Position numbers and translations under genes: made by a program | Shown here: positions 26,281 through 35,581 of the stretch, one piece after another | How positions within the stretch are numbered: position 1 is the first letter of the stretch | How the letters are laid out: the number at the start of each line of letters is the position of its first letter | The notes under the pieces: model-generated | Told to the model about the DNA's origin: nothing | Seen by the model: the letters and a program-made list of their open reading frames with translations, nothing else | Databases searched by the model: none | Assembly (NCBI RefSeq): GCF_030413635.1 | Contig: NZ_CP129235.1 | Coordinates: 1,860,001 to 1,924,000 of the forward strand | From: Planococcus shenhongbingii | GTDB lineage: Bacteria; Bacillota; Bacilli; Bacillales_A; Planococcaceae | Direction of reading: 5' to 3' | Length of the DNA: 64,000 nt

Positions 26281-27294
26281 ATGGATAAATTCCAATCACA
26301 TAAAGGCTTTGCGCGGACATTTGCGGACCGCTGTTTAACTCTGGGACTCATATTTCCGTTAGAGTCGTACACGGGAAGTTTTCCTGTTTTTAATCTGGAA
26401 GAGCAGATGCTACTGGCTAAAAAGGCGGAAAATCTGGGTTTTGCTTCGTTGTTTGTAAGAGATGCCCCCCTCTACGATGCGAACTTTGGCGATGTAGGTG
26501 CTTTTTATGACCCTTGGATATTTCTGGCGTATGTTTCGGCACATACGGATCGAATCGCACTGGGTACGGCGAGTATTGTGACGACGTTGCGTCACCCGCT
26601 TCACGTAGCGAAGTCAGCGGCTTCCTTGGACAAAATATCAAAAGAGCGTTTCTTATTGGGAGCTGCGACCGGTGACCGGCCCATTGAATTTCCCGCATTC
26701 CAAGTGGATCCTGCCGAAAGCGCAGCCTTATTTAGAGAGTCTGTAGAAGTCATGAAAAAAGTGTGGAAAGAACCATTTCCGAAAATAAAGACTGAGCGAG
26801 TGGAATTGGAGCAAGGCGATATTGTTCCCAAACCCACTTTATCCGACATTCCCCTTCTGGGAACCGGGTATTCCGGCCAAACGATTGAGTGGTTAGCCAA
26901 GCATACAGATGGCTGGTTGTTTTATTCGCAAGGCGTTAATGACCAGCGTGACCTGGTGAATAAGTGGCGAGCAGCGGCCGGTGAATTCAAACCATTTGTT
27001 CAGGCTTTGGCTATTGACTTATCCGAGAATCCAAACGAAGCACCTAAACCGATACAGGGAGGGTTTAGGTCGGGTTATCGATTTTTAATCGATTACCTGC
27101 GTGCCTATGAGGACGCAGGCGTGAATCATGTGATATTTGGTTTGAAACACGGAACACGCCCTGCAGAAGACGTGATGGAGGAATTGGGGGAATATGTGCT
27201 TCCTCATTTTCCTGCACATCTTCAGTTCCGAAATCAAAACAGTGGCACTCCGCCTAAGGAGTATGGCCGCAAGGCTGAAACTCAATGGGATTAA
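26281..27294 (+). CDS. LLM class oxidoreductase, luciferase-type
   Basis: 337 residues, with LTLGLIFPLESYTGSFPVFNLEEQM near the N-terminus and IALGTASIVTTLRHPLHVAKSAASLDKIS (about 84-112), the TIM-barrel flavin region. This matches the small TIGR03571-like subgroup of bacterial luciferase relatives. ATG 26281 has GGCAGGAGAA upstream; the TTG/ATG at 26260 lies before the site. It ends the MarR-linked monooxygenase cluster, followed by a 600-base gene-free stretch. Confidence 0.85.
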   Translation: MDKFQSHKGFARTFADRCLTLGLIFPLESYTGSFPVFNLEEQMLLAKKAENLGFASLFVRDAPLYDANFGDVGAFYDPWIFLAYVSAHTDRIALGTASIVTTLRHPLHVAKSAASLDKISKERFLLGAATGDRPIEFPAFQVDPAESAALFRESVEVMKKVWKEPFPKIKTERVELEQGDIVPKPTLSDIPLLGTGYSGQTIEWLAKHTDGWLFYSQGVNDQRDLVNKWRAAAGEFKPFVQALAIDLSENPNEAPKPIQGGFRSGYRFLIDYLRAYEDAGVNHVIFGLKHGTRPAEDVMEELGEYVLPHFPAHLQFRNQNSGTPPKEYGRKAETQWD

Positions 27295-27901
27295 CAGGAT
27301 TCCGCATAAGCAAACTGGCGGCCAATCTCGAAAGAAAGGCTGCCGCGAGCCATGCAATCTTCTGGGGCGAATCACAAGAAATTTATTTTTAGGTTGTTGA
27401 ACTTAATATTACAATTCGTCGCTTAAAATAGAATTAGTCTTTTAAGGTAAGTGATTTTATATTTTTGTTGATACAATTTTAATGAAACTTTTTATTAGGT
27501 TAACTCTGAAAACCAAGAGTAAAAGCCGGATTTTTAGAATTGAACTACAATATTTATAAAAAAATGCTTTAAAATTTATTTCATTTATCAGTCCTATTCG
27601 CTTAAATTTAATTCACTTTTTGATTTGAAATCAGTAGAGGTATAGAGTGAGAAGAATTTATCTTAGTGTCGATTATATGTTAGCGCTAAATACTAATTTC
27701 AGTTAACTTATGAGGGATTATCGGTACTAACATAGAAAGGGAGAGAAGAGGCTGACACAACATCTCTTTTCTTCCTTTTGTGTCTATAAAACTATACTTT
27801 TACGAACGGTTATTGAACCAGCAATAGATGCTAAGAATCACGAAGTGCATAAACGTATGCAAGGCGATATTTGACGCCGGAATAAATAGGGTAAAGCATA
27901 C
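27295..27901. other. Gene-free stretch with repeat elements
   Basis: No gene. At 27702-27727 lies a GTTTACATAT-type element variant (GTTAACTTAT, six bases, TTATCGGTAC). A terminator-like hairpin follows near 27743-27778 (GAGAGAAGAGG facing CTCTTTTCTTCC), then ACTTTTACGAACGGTT at 27795, a truncated copy of the two-hairpin repeat. The same order is seen at 37195 and 39138. Confidence 0.6.
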
Positions 27902-28219
27902 ATGAATCAACACAACCAAACTAAACAGAATGTTTATGAAACTTTTTTTGTATATCAACCCGATGCCACTTTTATTAATGGGGTAAAAGATATCATCAAG
28001 CAATATGTAACAGATGGCATTTATTATTCTCAGATACAGGATAAAATGTTGCGGGCGAAGATCGATTTAATAATTGCTTATGTGACAGGCGCTTACATTG
28101 AAAGTATCGTTTTTTGGATTAAAGAAAATTATGAGACAAGCCCAGAGGATATGGCAAGCAGCCTAATCGATATCTCTTTATATGGTCCCTACTTTGACAA
28201 GCTTACGTCAGAAAATTAA
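27902..28219 (+). pseudogene. TetR-type regulator, C-terminal fragment
   Basis: 105 codons from an ATG, with FFVYQPDATFINGVKDIIKQYVTDGIYYSQ and IDLIIAYVTGAYIESIVFWIKENYETSPEDMASSLIDI, the pattern of TetR_C_7 ligand domains. The DNA-binding N-terminal half is missing and coding-like relics upstream are stop-broken. A strong terminator follows the stop codon. Confidence 0.6.
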
Positions 28220-28252
28220 CTTGAAAAAATTAGTCAATAGAGAATATGAAAA

Positions 28253-28304
28253 GGCTATTACTTAACGTCATATTTTGTGACTCGCTAAGTAATAGCCTTT
28301 TTTT
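28253..28304 (+). terminator. Strong terminator
   Basis: GGCTATTACTTA (28253-28264) pairs perfectly with TAAGTAATAGCC (28286-28297), followed by seven T. Confidence 0.9.
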
Positions 28305-28576
28305 GCAATAACTCAAATCCAATAAATTCAGCGATAAATAGAATGCATTATTAGAAAGACACATTTATGATGCAGTACTTGATCTTGAATAAATTAGAAA
28401 AGAATATGGATTTTCGATATGGATATTTGTTGGGCATTCAACTGGGGGAATGATTGGGGTTCTTTAAGGCATTCGTTTTTCATTTTCTCTTAAATCTTTT
28501 CTCCTAGTTGGCTCTTCCGCAAGAGAATAGAGTTTATCGTCTAGCAAGTACATTTATAATGAAGAACACCCAAAGT

Positions 28577-28614
28577 TTTGAAGCGTTCGGAAAAGGGTGC
28601 TTCGAACGCTTACA
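28577..28614 (+). repeat. Truncated copy of the two-hairpin element
   Basis: GAAGCGTTCGGAAAAGGGTG followed by CTTCGAACGCTT is a diverged copy of the second hairpin of the elements at 2388 and 53174. Confidence 0.4.
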
Positions 28615-28659
28615 ATCCTTGTCTTAACCGATGGGCTAGAAGGTCTAATCCAGTTTAAT

Positions 28660-29046
28660 TAGTGTTGGACAAGAGGATGGCGAATTCGTCGTCTCCAATA
28701 CGGGCTGCAGTATCCGAGGATTTTGCTATATCGGCAATTTTAAAAGTCAGTTCTTTTAGTACGCCGTCGCCTGCAATCTTTTACGATCCCGAGAATATAG
28801 GTGCAGTTTCCTTTTTCTTTAAGAATAGGGATTAAGGTGGTTTCTGAATGATACGTTTCAGCGGACGGGGTGCTATAGGAATCTTCAAAAACCACGCTCT
28901 TTTTTGTAGTCAGGAATTTGTTTTTCTCTTGATTCAGTAAATCAGCCATAAATAGGTGCTTTATCCACTTCTGAATTTCCTTTCTCGATTGAATGTTTTT
29001 TAAAGAACACCCGAAACTATTAATTGGCAGAAAAACGTTTAGCAGT
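28660..29046 (-). pseudogene. PAS-GGDEF protein relic
   Basis: On the minus strand, residues of a PAS domain are readable (IQKWIKHLFMADLLNQEKNKF ... YSTPSAETYHSETTLIPILKEKGNCTYILGIVKD). After a frameshift and a large deletion they jump to IADIAKSSDTAARIGDDEFAILLSN, the GG(D)DEF active-site region of a diguanylate cyclase. Roughly the linker and first half of GGDEF are lost. It lies just downstream of the intact PAS-GGDEF-EAL gene, so the two probably arose as neighbours in a cyclic-di-GMP locus. Confidence 0.75.
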
Positions 29047-31077
29047 CTAGAGATCGGCTGTAAATTCAAAACGAGTCTGCAAATACTTCGCTTCAAAGTC
29101 AATGACTGTTAAGGGCTTGTCATACAGATAACCTTGGAAGATACTGCAGTCATTTGCTAGAAGAAATTCAGCTTCCTCGATCTGTTCCACCCCTTCAGCC
29201 ACTAAATCGCATTCGATGCTTTTGGCCAAGTGAATCAGCGATTTCAGGACCGCTTCCGATTTCCGATCCTGCCCAATTTTTTCAACGAAAGACTTGTCGA
29301 TTTTAATTTTATTGATGGGAAAGTGAGTCAAGTAGGAAATCATGGAAAATCCTGTACCGAAATCGTCGATGGCAATGGAAATGCCTTTGGATTTGCAGAG
29401 AAGCAAATTTTTGAGTGTTTGGGGTGAATAAGACAGTTCGGCCTGTTCCGTTATTTCGATTTCAATTAACTTTGGATGGATTTTATATTGTTCCATCAGT
29501 CTGAAAAAATCATCGAAAAAAACGGGGTTGCCGAGCAGGGAAGGCGTCATATTGATGGCGGTGCGCAGGTTCCAGCCAAACCTTGCTTCCCAATCCTTGA
29601 TTTGAGTAAACACTTCTGCGCACAGATGGGAAGTCAACGCTACGATGTGGCCAGACTCCTCAGCTGCTTGAATAAATTCCAGCGGTGAAATTTCGCCGAA
29701 TTCCGGATGAACCCAACGGGAAAGGACTTCCGCGCCAATGAGTTCACCTGAATTCCCATCAATTTGTGGCTGCAGGGTGTAATAAAAGCCATTTGCCTTT
29801 AAATCCCCGGTCAAACCTTCTTCAATAGCTAATTTCCGATTATATGAAGCTCTCATCATTGGATGGAAAAAAGAGTGAAAAGAGTCGGAGACATTTTTGG
29901 CTTCATACATCGCGATTTCCGCACAAGAAAACAATTCATCCAAAGTTTGGGCATCAAATGGAAAACAGGCAATCCCAATGCTCGCGCTAACATGGATTTT
30001 TTGAGAATTCTCCAGGACCACAGGCTGAAGGAAAATGTCTTCCATCCGTTTAGCGACATCCCCCACGTGTTCCTGTTTGCTGACTTCCCTTAATACAATA
30101 AACTCATTTCCATCGAGCTGCCCCACATGACAAGTTTCACTTGAAAATTCTTTTAGTTCTTCAGCGAATTTTTTCATGATGATTTCGCCTGCCTTGTAGT
30201 GATGAACAGCGTTAACAAAATATAAATTATCGATGTTCAAATGAAATACGGAAAAATTTTTACCTTTTTCAATCAGCGAACGGGCTGTTTGAAAAAGTAA
30301 CCGGCGGTTGGGTAATCCAGTCAAGTAGTCATAGTAAGCAGCTTCTACCAATTTTTCTTCTATTTTCTTACGCTCACTTACATCTTGTAAATAGATGGCC
30401 AAACCGCCTTTCTTCAACGGATATACTTTGATTTGGAACCAGGTATCAAGCGTATGGAAGTAGTCAATAAATTCCAACACACCTTTTTTTCTAATACCTT
30501 GTTCATAATGGTGATGAAAGGGCGAGTCGAGCACTTCCGGAAATAGTTCCAGCACTCCACGGCCAACCACATTTTTTCTCTTGCACTGAAGCAGCTTCTC
30601 GGCCATTTCATTGAGATAAGTGAATTTCCGCTGTTCGTTCAGCAACACAAAACCTTCAGACATGCTTTCCAGAACGATTTCAGCAGTAATCATCTGATTA
30701 GAGTGAAGGCCGATAGGTTTATGGTATAAAAGGGCTCCGCGTGTTTGACCAGGGGCTAATGCAACGGCGCGCACCTTCACTTCCAGCCATTGAACGACAT
30801 TATCTTTCAATAGAAAAGGATACATCTCTGTATATTCGCCTGCCTCCTGCGATATTACTTGTTTAATGATTTGAAGTTCACTTTCTTTCCCGCAAGCTAT
30901 CAGCTGATCATAATAATTGGCCCCTGGCTTCCAGAGAGATTCTTCTATATCATTAGCGACACAAAAATCAATCCAAACCTGATTAACCTTGAAAATTGTA
31001 CCGTTTTCATCAATGGCAATCAAAAATTCGTCCATTTTATTCATCTTAGCTAGAATTTGACCTTTATCATCCTCCAC
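29047..31077 (-). CDS. PAS-GGDEF-EAL cyclic-di-GMP phosphodiesterase
   Basis: 676 residues, soluble. Two PAS sensor domains (about 10-120 and 125-240) precede a GGDEF domain whose active motif is degenerate (QLDGNEF instead of R-GGDEF), so no cyclase activity is expected. The EAL domain (about 430-670) keeps the catalytic set: AEVLSRW, INMTPS, IEIEITE, AIDDFGTGFS, KIDKSF, AEGVEQ and the late Gln. The protein should hydrolyse c-di-GMP to pGpG, perhaps with GTP sensing by the GGDEF domain. It is divergent from the diguanylate cyclase at 31977. Confidence 0.9.
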   Translation of the reverse strand: MEDDKGQILAKMNKMDEFLIAIDENGTIFKVNQVWIDFCVANDIEESLWKPGANYYDQLIACGKESELQIIKQVISQEAGEYTEMYPFLLKDNVVQWLEVKVRAVALAPGQTRGALLYHKPIGLHSNQMITAEIVLESMSEGFVLLNEQRKFTYLNEMAEKLLQCKRKNVVGRGVLELFPEVLDSPFHHHYEQGIRKKGVLEFIDYFHTLDTWFQIKVYPLKKGGLAIYLQDVSERKKIEEKLVEAAYYDYLTGLPNRRLLFQTARSLIEKGKNFSVFHLNIDNLYFVNAVHHYKAGEIIMKKFAEELKEFSSETCHVGQLDGNEFIVLREVSKQEHVGDVAKRMEDIFLQPVVLENSQKIHVSASIGIACFPFDAQTLDELFSCAEIAMYEAKNVSDSFHSFFHPMMRASYNRKLAIEEGLTGDLKANGFYYTLQPQIDGNSGELIGAEVLSRWVHPEFGEISPLEFIQAAEESGHIVALTSHLCAEVFTQIKDWEARFGWNLRTAINMTPSLLGNPVFFDDFFRLMEQYKIHPKLIEIEITEQAELSYSPQTLKNLLLCKSKGISIAIDDFGTGFSMISYLTHFPINKIKIDKSFVEKIGQDRKSEAVLKSLIHLAKSIECDLVAEGVEQIEEAEFLLANDCSIFQGYLYDKPLTVIDFEAKYLQTRFEFTADL

Positions 31078-31976
31078 TGCTTTCCACTCCTGACTAAATA
31101 CTTACAAATTGAACGGTCTTAAAAATTCTGATGATTTTTTGATTTTTTATATTATTTTCAGATAGCGAAGGTTCCGTATTTAATAAAAGCATGTTTTTCT
31201 CTTGTTATTATTAAAATGACTTCTTACTCAAATGGTTACAATGAAATCTAGTGTTTGTAATTAATTGATATCACAATAATGAGTATCATATGACTAAATT
31301 GTATAACATTAAATAGGTTTAAAGGACTAAATGGAAAATGTTGTAATATACAGTTTTTTGAGTTTTCGACTTTAAGTAATTTAATGGAAGTATAAGCGAT
31401 GTAGATTATTTAATATGCAACGGAAAAGAAGATGCCAACCAAGAGCATTTTCTCTTCCTTTTTCACTTTACAAATATCTTCTGCAAAGATTAGCGCTGAA
31501 TTCATAGCTGCCTGTTTGAAGGTGCTTCACAGCATAGAAAATGGAAAGAATATTGAATTTTCCTGTCCAAAAAAGAGGACCGCATTAAATTTCATCTTCA
31601 AATTCCTTCGGTTATGCTTATAAAAATAAGTTTACTTATCGAAAAACATTCAGTTTTCTCCATTATCTATTAAAGGGCTACGCAAAAAAACAAGCTTATT
31701 ATAAAGAGGTTTGCCGGTTAAAAATTGATTAGAAATAGCGCTATTGCTTTTTTTCTACGCCTTTCCATCTACTTATTTAGTTTAATCATTCCAAGTATTT
31801 CCTTGTTTATTGGTTTGTTCCTATATAAATTCAAGGACGAGAACTATATACTTGAAAGTATTAAATTCAAAATGTGCATATTGAACTACTTATACCTTTT
31901 AGAATTACATTTTTTTAGACAAATATACGTGCAACAACCACTGTGTTATTTTCGGATGAATAAAGGAGATATTTAA
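31078..31976. other. Gene-free divergent region between c-di-GMP genes
   Basis: AT-rich, no convincing gene; two short plus-strand ORFs (31432-31623 and 31725-31976) have biased hydrophobic composition without family features. It probably holds promoters for the divergent EAL and GGDEF genes. Confidence 0.5.
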
Positions 31977-33563
31977 ATGAAGAAATTAATCAATACCCGC
32001 AAAGTGAACTTGGCGACCTTGCTGACTGTACTTGTAGCTGCTTCTGTCATTCTCACTTTGCTCATCCTTACCGTTTCGTTTCATCAGTCCAATAAGGAAT
32101 CGTTGATGGCGACTTATTTATCCCTCAATTACTCCAAAGCGGATAAGATGAGCCATTCCGTTGAATCATTATTCGGTTCGATGAGAACAAATTTGGAATC
32201 CACGGTCGAATTCCTTGAAACTCACGAGGAAATGACGGATCAGGAAATCCGTGAGCAATTAGAACTTCTGCGAACAAGCAGCGGGTATTTCAATTCTCTG
32301 TCATGGGTGGATGAAACCGGACTTGTTCGAACAATCAGTCCTGTGAGCGTCGGATTGGAAGGGACGAAAATAACGTCTGGAGTAACAAAAGATGTGCTGG
32401 ACTCGAAAAAGCCAGGAGTGACAACGCCGTATTTTGGGCCGACTAGACGCTTGCTCATCTTGATGAACCAACCTTTTTACTCAAAAGATGGAACTTATCG
32501 AGGGATGATTGGCGGAACGATTTATCTTCAAGAGGAAAACGTCTTGAATCACATCCTTGGAAATGATGCGGTTGAAAAATATGGCTCCTACTATTTTGTT
32601 GTTGGTCCGAAAGGGACCCTCTTGTTCCATCCGGAACGTAAATTGATCGGAGAAAGCGTCTATCAGAATCCGATCGTTCAAAAATTAACCCATGGAAAAA
32701 GCGGAATGGAATTGGTTACCAATACGAAAGGGATTCCGATGCTGGCCGCTTACAGTTATGTACCGGGAGCAGGATGGGGGATTGTGCAGCAAACCCCTTA
32801 TTCGTCTGTGCACGATTTGTTGATGGATCAGCTTCAACAATTGCTGCTGAATGGGTTGTTGCCATTTCTGCTGCTGCTTCTTTTGTCGATCTTTATCGCT
32901 CGCAAGTTGGCAGCTCCCTTTATCCGGTTGGCTGACCTGGTCAACCGATTGGCTGAGGGAAAGGAGGTTTCTCAGCCCCTCCGGGATAAGCTAATGGAGC
33001 CGCATTGGAACCGGGAAGCCGACCTCCTGACAAAAAGTGTAGCCATCGCCCTTGACCTACTGGAAAAAAACAACCAGGAGCTTACTCAGTACGCGCTCAC
33101 TGATTCGTTGACCGGGTTGCCGAACCGACGGAAATTGGACGAAGTGTTAAACCGCTGGGCAAGCGAAAGGCGGCTTTTTTCGCTGCTGGTGTTGGATATC
33201 GATCACTTTAAATCCATTAATGACACATATGGACATCAAATGGGTGACGAAGCCTTAAAAACGATGGCAGCGATGATTCAAACTATCATCCGGAAACAAG
33301 ACTACTGTTTTCGCTATGGAGGAGAAGAATTTGTCCTTCTTCTGTCGGAGACAGATGCTTTAGGAGCTTATCACTTAGCGGAAAAGATACGTGAAAGAAT
33401 AGAAGGATTTCAGATCATCCGAGGAAAAACAGTCACCGTGTCACTCGGACTTTCAGAATTTCCGACTCATGCCAATTCGGCTGACGAACTTTTCCGATTA
33501 GCAGATCAAGCATTATACGAATCAAAATCAGGAGGAAGAAACCGGATTACAATTTCCTCTTAA
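31977..33563 (+). CDS. Membrane diguanylate cyclase, dCache-GGDEF
   Basis: 528 residues. An N-terminal membrane helix (about 12-35), a periplasm-equivalent dCache-like sensor (about 40-275), a second helix (about 285-310), a HAMP-like linker, and a GGDEF domain (about 370-528) with intact GGEEF at residues 448-452. An inhibitory I-site RKQD stands five residues before it. It converts two GTP to c-di-GMP under control of an extracellular ligand. AAAGGAGATATTTA precedes the ATG. The opposing EAL phosphodiesterase gene lies divergently upstream. Confidence 0.93.
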   Translation: MKKLINTRKVNLATLLTVLVAASVILTLLILTVSFHQSNKESLMATYLSLNYSKADKMSHSVESLFGSMRTNLESTVEFLETHEEMTDQEIREQLELLRTSSGYFNSLSWVDETGLVRTISPVSVGLEGTKITSGVTKDVLDSKKPGVTTPYFGPTRRLLILMNQPFYSKDGTYRGMIGGTIYLQEENVLNHILGNDAVEKYGSYYFVVGPKGTLLFHPERKLIGESVYQNPIVQKLTHGKSGMELVTNTKGIPMLAAYSYVPGAGWGIVQQTPYSSVHDLLMDQLQQLLLNGLLPFLLLLLLSIFIARKLAAPFIRLADLVNRLAEGKEVSQPLRDKLMEPHWNREADLLTKSVAIALDLLEKNNQELTQYALTDSLTGLPNRRKLDEVLNRWASERRLFSLLVLDIDHFKSINDTYGHQMGDEALKTMAAMIQTIIRKQDYCFRYGGEEFVLLLSETDALGAYHLAEKIRERIEGFQIIRGKTVTVSLGLSEFPTHANSADELFRLADQALYESKSGGRNRITISS

Positions 33564-33590
33564 TCAAAAGCAGGAGAAGCTTGCTTGTGA

Positions 33591-33848
33591 ATGAAAGGTT
33601 ATATAAAAAATTTTATGCTTTCATCAAAATCTTGTTCCGTATTCTGTGCGACTTATGCAGATTCGGGCAAGGTTTTTTTATTATGGCTGCCATGCCCGTA
33701 TTTTAATCGTGCATGTCACTGCAGGCGAGTGCTAAATTTCAAGTTGAAGCTCCAAAATAACGAAGACACTCCGATTACGGTCCGGGTGGAAAACCATGCC
33801 GTAGAAGCAGATGAGTTCTTGTCCGTATACGATTCAGGAGCTGTTTGA
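33591..33848 (+). pseudogene. Possible gene fragment
   Basis: An 85-codon frame; only its second half (LNFKLKLQNNEDTPITVRVENHAVEADEFLSVYDSGAV) looks protein-like, suggesting a 3' fragment of an unidentified gene. Confidence 0.25.
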
Positions 33849-33875
33849 ATGATGAAGTTGTGTAGGTACGAAGGA

Positions 33876-33913
33876 AGAGAAGAGGCTAATTAAAGCACAT
33901 CTTCTCTCTTTTT
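33876..33913 (+). terminator. Terminator
   Basis: AGAGAAGA pairs with TCTTCTCT (33900-33907), followed by CTTTTT. Confidence 0.7.
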
Positions 33914-34058
33914 GGTTTGTAAAACTGAAATTTTAAGCATACTTTTCCTGAATAGAAATTTCTTTAAAGATTCCATAAACGAAATGGTAATATAAGTATG
34001 TAAAGAGTAGGAGAGGGAATTTTGGATCAAATAATTTAAGAAGTGATGTGAGAATTTT

Positions 34059-34973
34059 ATGGCAGGGAAACCAATTTACGTGGAAATTGAAATACAGGAT
34101 GACATTGAGAGAATATGGGAATACAGCCAAAATCCGAAGCTGCACGAACAATGGGATTTGCGCTTTACATCGATTACATACAATGACAAGTCGCCGGAAG
34201 AAGAAATGCAAACCTTTACCTATTCCACAAAAGTGATGCCAGGCATTCAAGTAACGGGTTGGGGTGAAAGCAAAGGCACACATGAAAAAGCGAGCGGCGA
34301 AAAAACTTCAGCCCTGCATTTCGGTACAGAGCAATTGCTGTCCCCTATTGCTGAAGGCAAGGGATATTGGAAATACATCCCTCACGAAAAAGGCACCACC
34401 TTTTTAACGCAATATAATTACGATGTTCGATTTGGGGTTCTTGGGAAGTGGGGTGATCGGTTATTCCGCCCGGTGATGGGATGGGGAACCGCTTTGAGTT
34501 TTGATGTGTTAAAGCGGTGGGTTGAAGCAGGTGAAAGTCCGAAAACCCAATATCGCCGGTTTTTTGCTTTCTACGCGATTTGTTTTTTGTTTGCGTTTGT
34601 TTGGATGTACCAAGGACTCGTTCCTAAGTTTTTAACACAACATCCTCTGGAAATCAGCATGTTGACACAGCTGTCACCGTTAACCGCCGGGCAGGCATCC
34701 ACCGCTATTATTTGGGTCGGTATGGCAGAAATGCTGTTTGCCTGTTGCTGGCTAGTGCCAAAACTGCAGAAACGTTTGCTGCAGCTGCAAGTCGTTATTT
34801 TCCCTTTTCTTATGCTCAGTGCCATCATTGCAGCTCCAGCCGCAGCAATTGCGCCGTTTAATGTCATTACGCTGAATGTCACTCTGTGGATTTTATCGAT
34901 AGTCGGGTTACTGCTTCTTGAACAGCTGCCGTCTACGAAAAGCTGCAAAAGAAAGAGAGGGGAGGCAGCTTGA
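34059..34973 (+). CDS. yndG: SRPBCC plus DoxX-like membrane protein (YndG-like)
   Basis: 304 residues. The N-terminal half (about 1-150) is a START/SRPBCC-type domain (IYVEIEIQDDIERIWEYSQNPKLHEQWD). The C-terminal half has four membrane helices with the DoxX_3-like QGLVPKFL ... ELSP pattern (about 170-300). It is followed by DUF4166 and YndJ-like genes, the order of the Bacillus subtilis yndG-yndH-yndJ cluster, on which the symbol rests. The function of this set is unknown. The next gene's TTG start overlaps its stop. Confidence 0.75.
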   Translation: MAGKPIYVEIEIQDDIERIWEYSQNPKLHEQWDLRFTSITYNDKSPEEEMQTFTYSTKVMPGIQVTGWGESKGTHEKASGEKTSALHFGTEQLLSPIAEGKGYWKYIPHEKGTTFLTQYNYDVRFGVLGKWGDRLFRPVMGWGTALSFDVLKRWVEAGESPKTQYRRFFAFYAICFLFAFVWMYQGLVPKFLTQHPLEISMLTQLSPLTAGQASTAIIWVGMAEMLFACCWLVPKLQKRLLQLQVVIFPFLMLSAIIAAPAAAIAPFNVITLNVTLWILSIVGLLLLEQLPSTKSCKRKRGEAA

Positions 34974-35581
34974 CCATCTACCCGGTTTTATTAGGAAAGA
35001 AGTTTCAGAAACTGCACCCGAAGCTACAACATCGCTACGCCTTGCCCTTCGATCGCGCATTTTATGCGGAAGGGATGATGAGCGAGATTCAGAATGGCAG
35101 TAAGCTGCTTTCTCCTTTCTATCAATTTGCTTCAAAATTGAACTTTCTGTTTCCTGAAAGCGGCGAGAATATCCCTTTCACCATCGTCAACCGATGCCTG
35201 ATCAACCAAGATGACGAAGCTGAAGTGTCCTGGGAGCGGACATTTTTCTTTCCAAAGGCGGTGCGGAGGTTCAACGCCAAGATGACAATCGATCAGGAAA
35301 AGAAAGTGGTAAAGGATTATCTGGGGGATGTTCCCTTATTCTACTCAGATTTACTGTTTGATGTCACAAAGGATGGGTTTCTGATCATCACTTCCGGAAC
35401 ACAAAAAGTCGTACTGGGTAAGAAAGAGATTCCTATACCGAACTTTTTAAGAGGACGCGTTACCGTACTGGAAGGATATGACGAAATGAAAGATGTCTAC
35501 ACCATCCACGTAACCATTTACAACAGCTTGATAGGAAGGATTATGATGTATGCTGGTGAATTTACGGAAAGCACTCGTTAA
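34970..35581 (+). CDS. yndH: DUF4166-type protein (YndH-like)
   Basis: 203 residues starting at TTG inside the stop of the previous gene, with GAGAGGGGAGGCAG upstream. YPVLLGKKFQKLHPKLQHRYALPF at the N-terminus and VRRFNAKMTIDQEKKVVKDYLGD mid-protein fit the DUF4166 family. No membrane segment. The 3' end overlaps the start of yndJ by 32 bases, indicating translational coupling. The role is unknown. Confidence 0.75.
   Translation: MTIYPVLLGKKFQKLHPKLQHRYALPFDRAFYAEGMMSEIQNGSKLLSPFYQFASKLNFLFPESGENIPFTIVNRCLINQDDEAEVSWERTFFFPKAVRRFNAKMTIDQEKKVVKDYLGDVPLFYSDLLFDVTKDGFLIITSGTQKVVLGKKEIPIPNFLRGRVTVLEGYDEMKDVYTIHVTIYNSLIGRIMMYAGEFTESTR

Noticed and set aside
31725..31976. 83-codon hydrophobic ORF ending just before the diguanylate cyclase
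   Set aside because: AT-rich random-looking frame with no ribosome site; its end overlaps the cyclase ribosome site.
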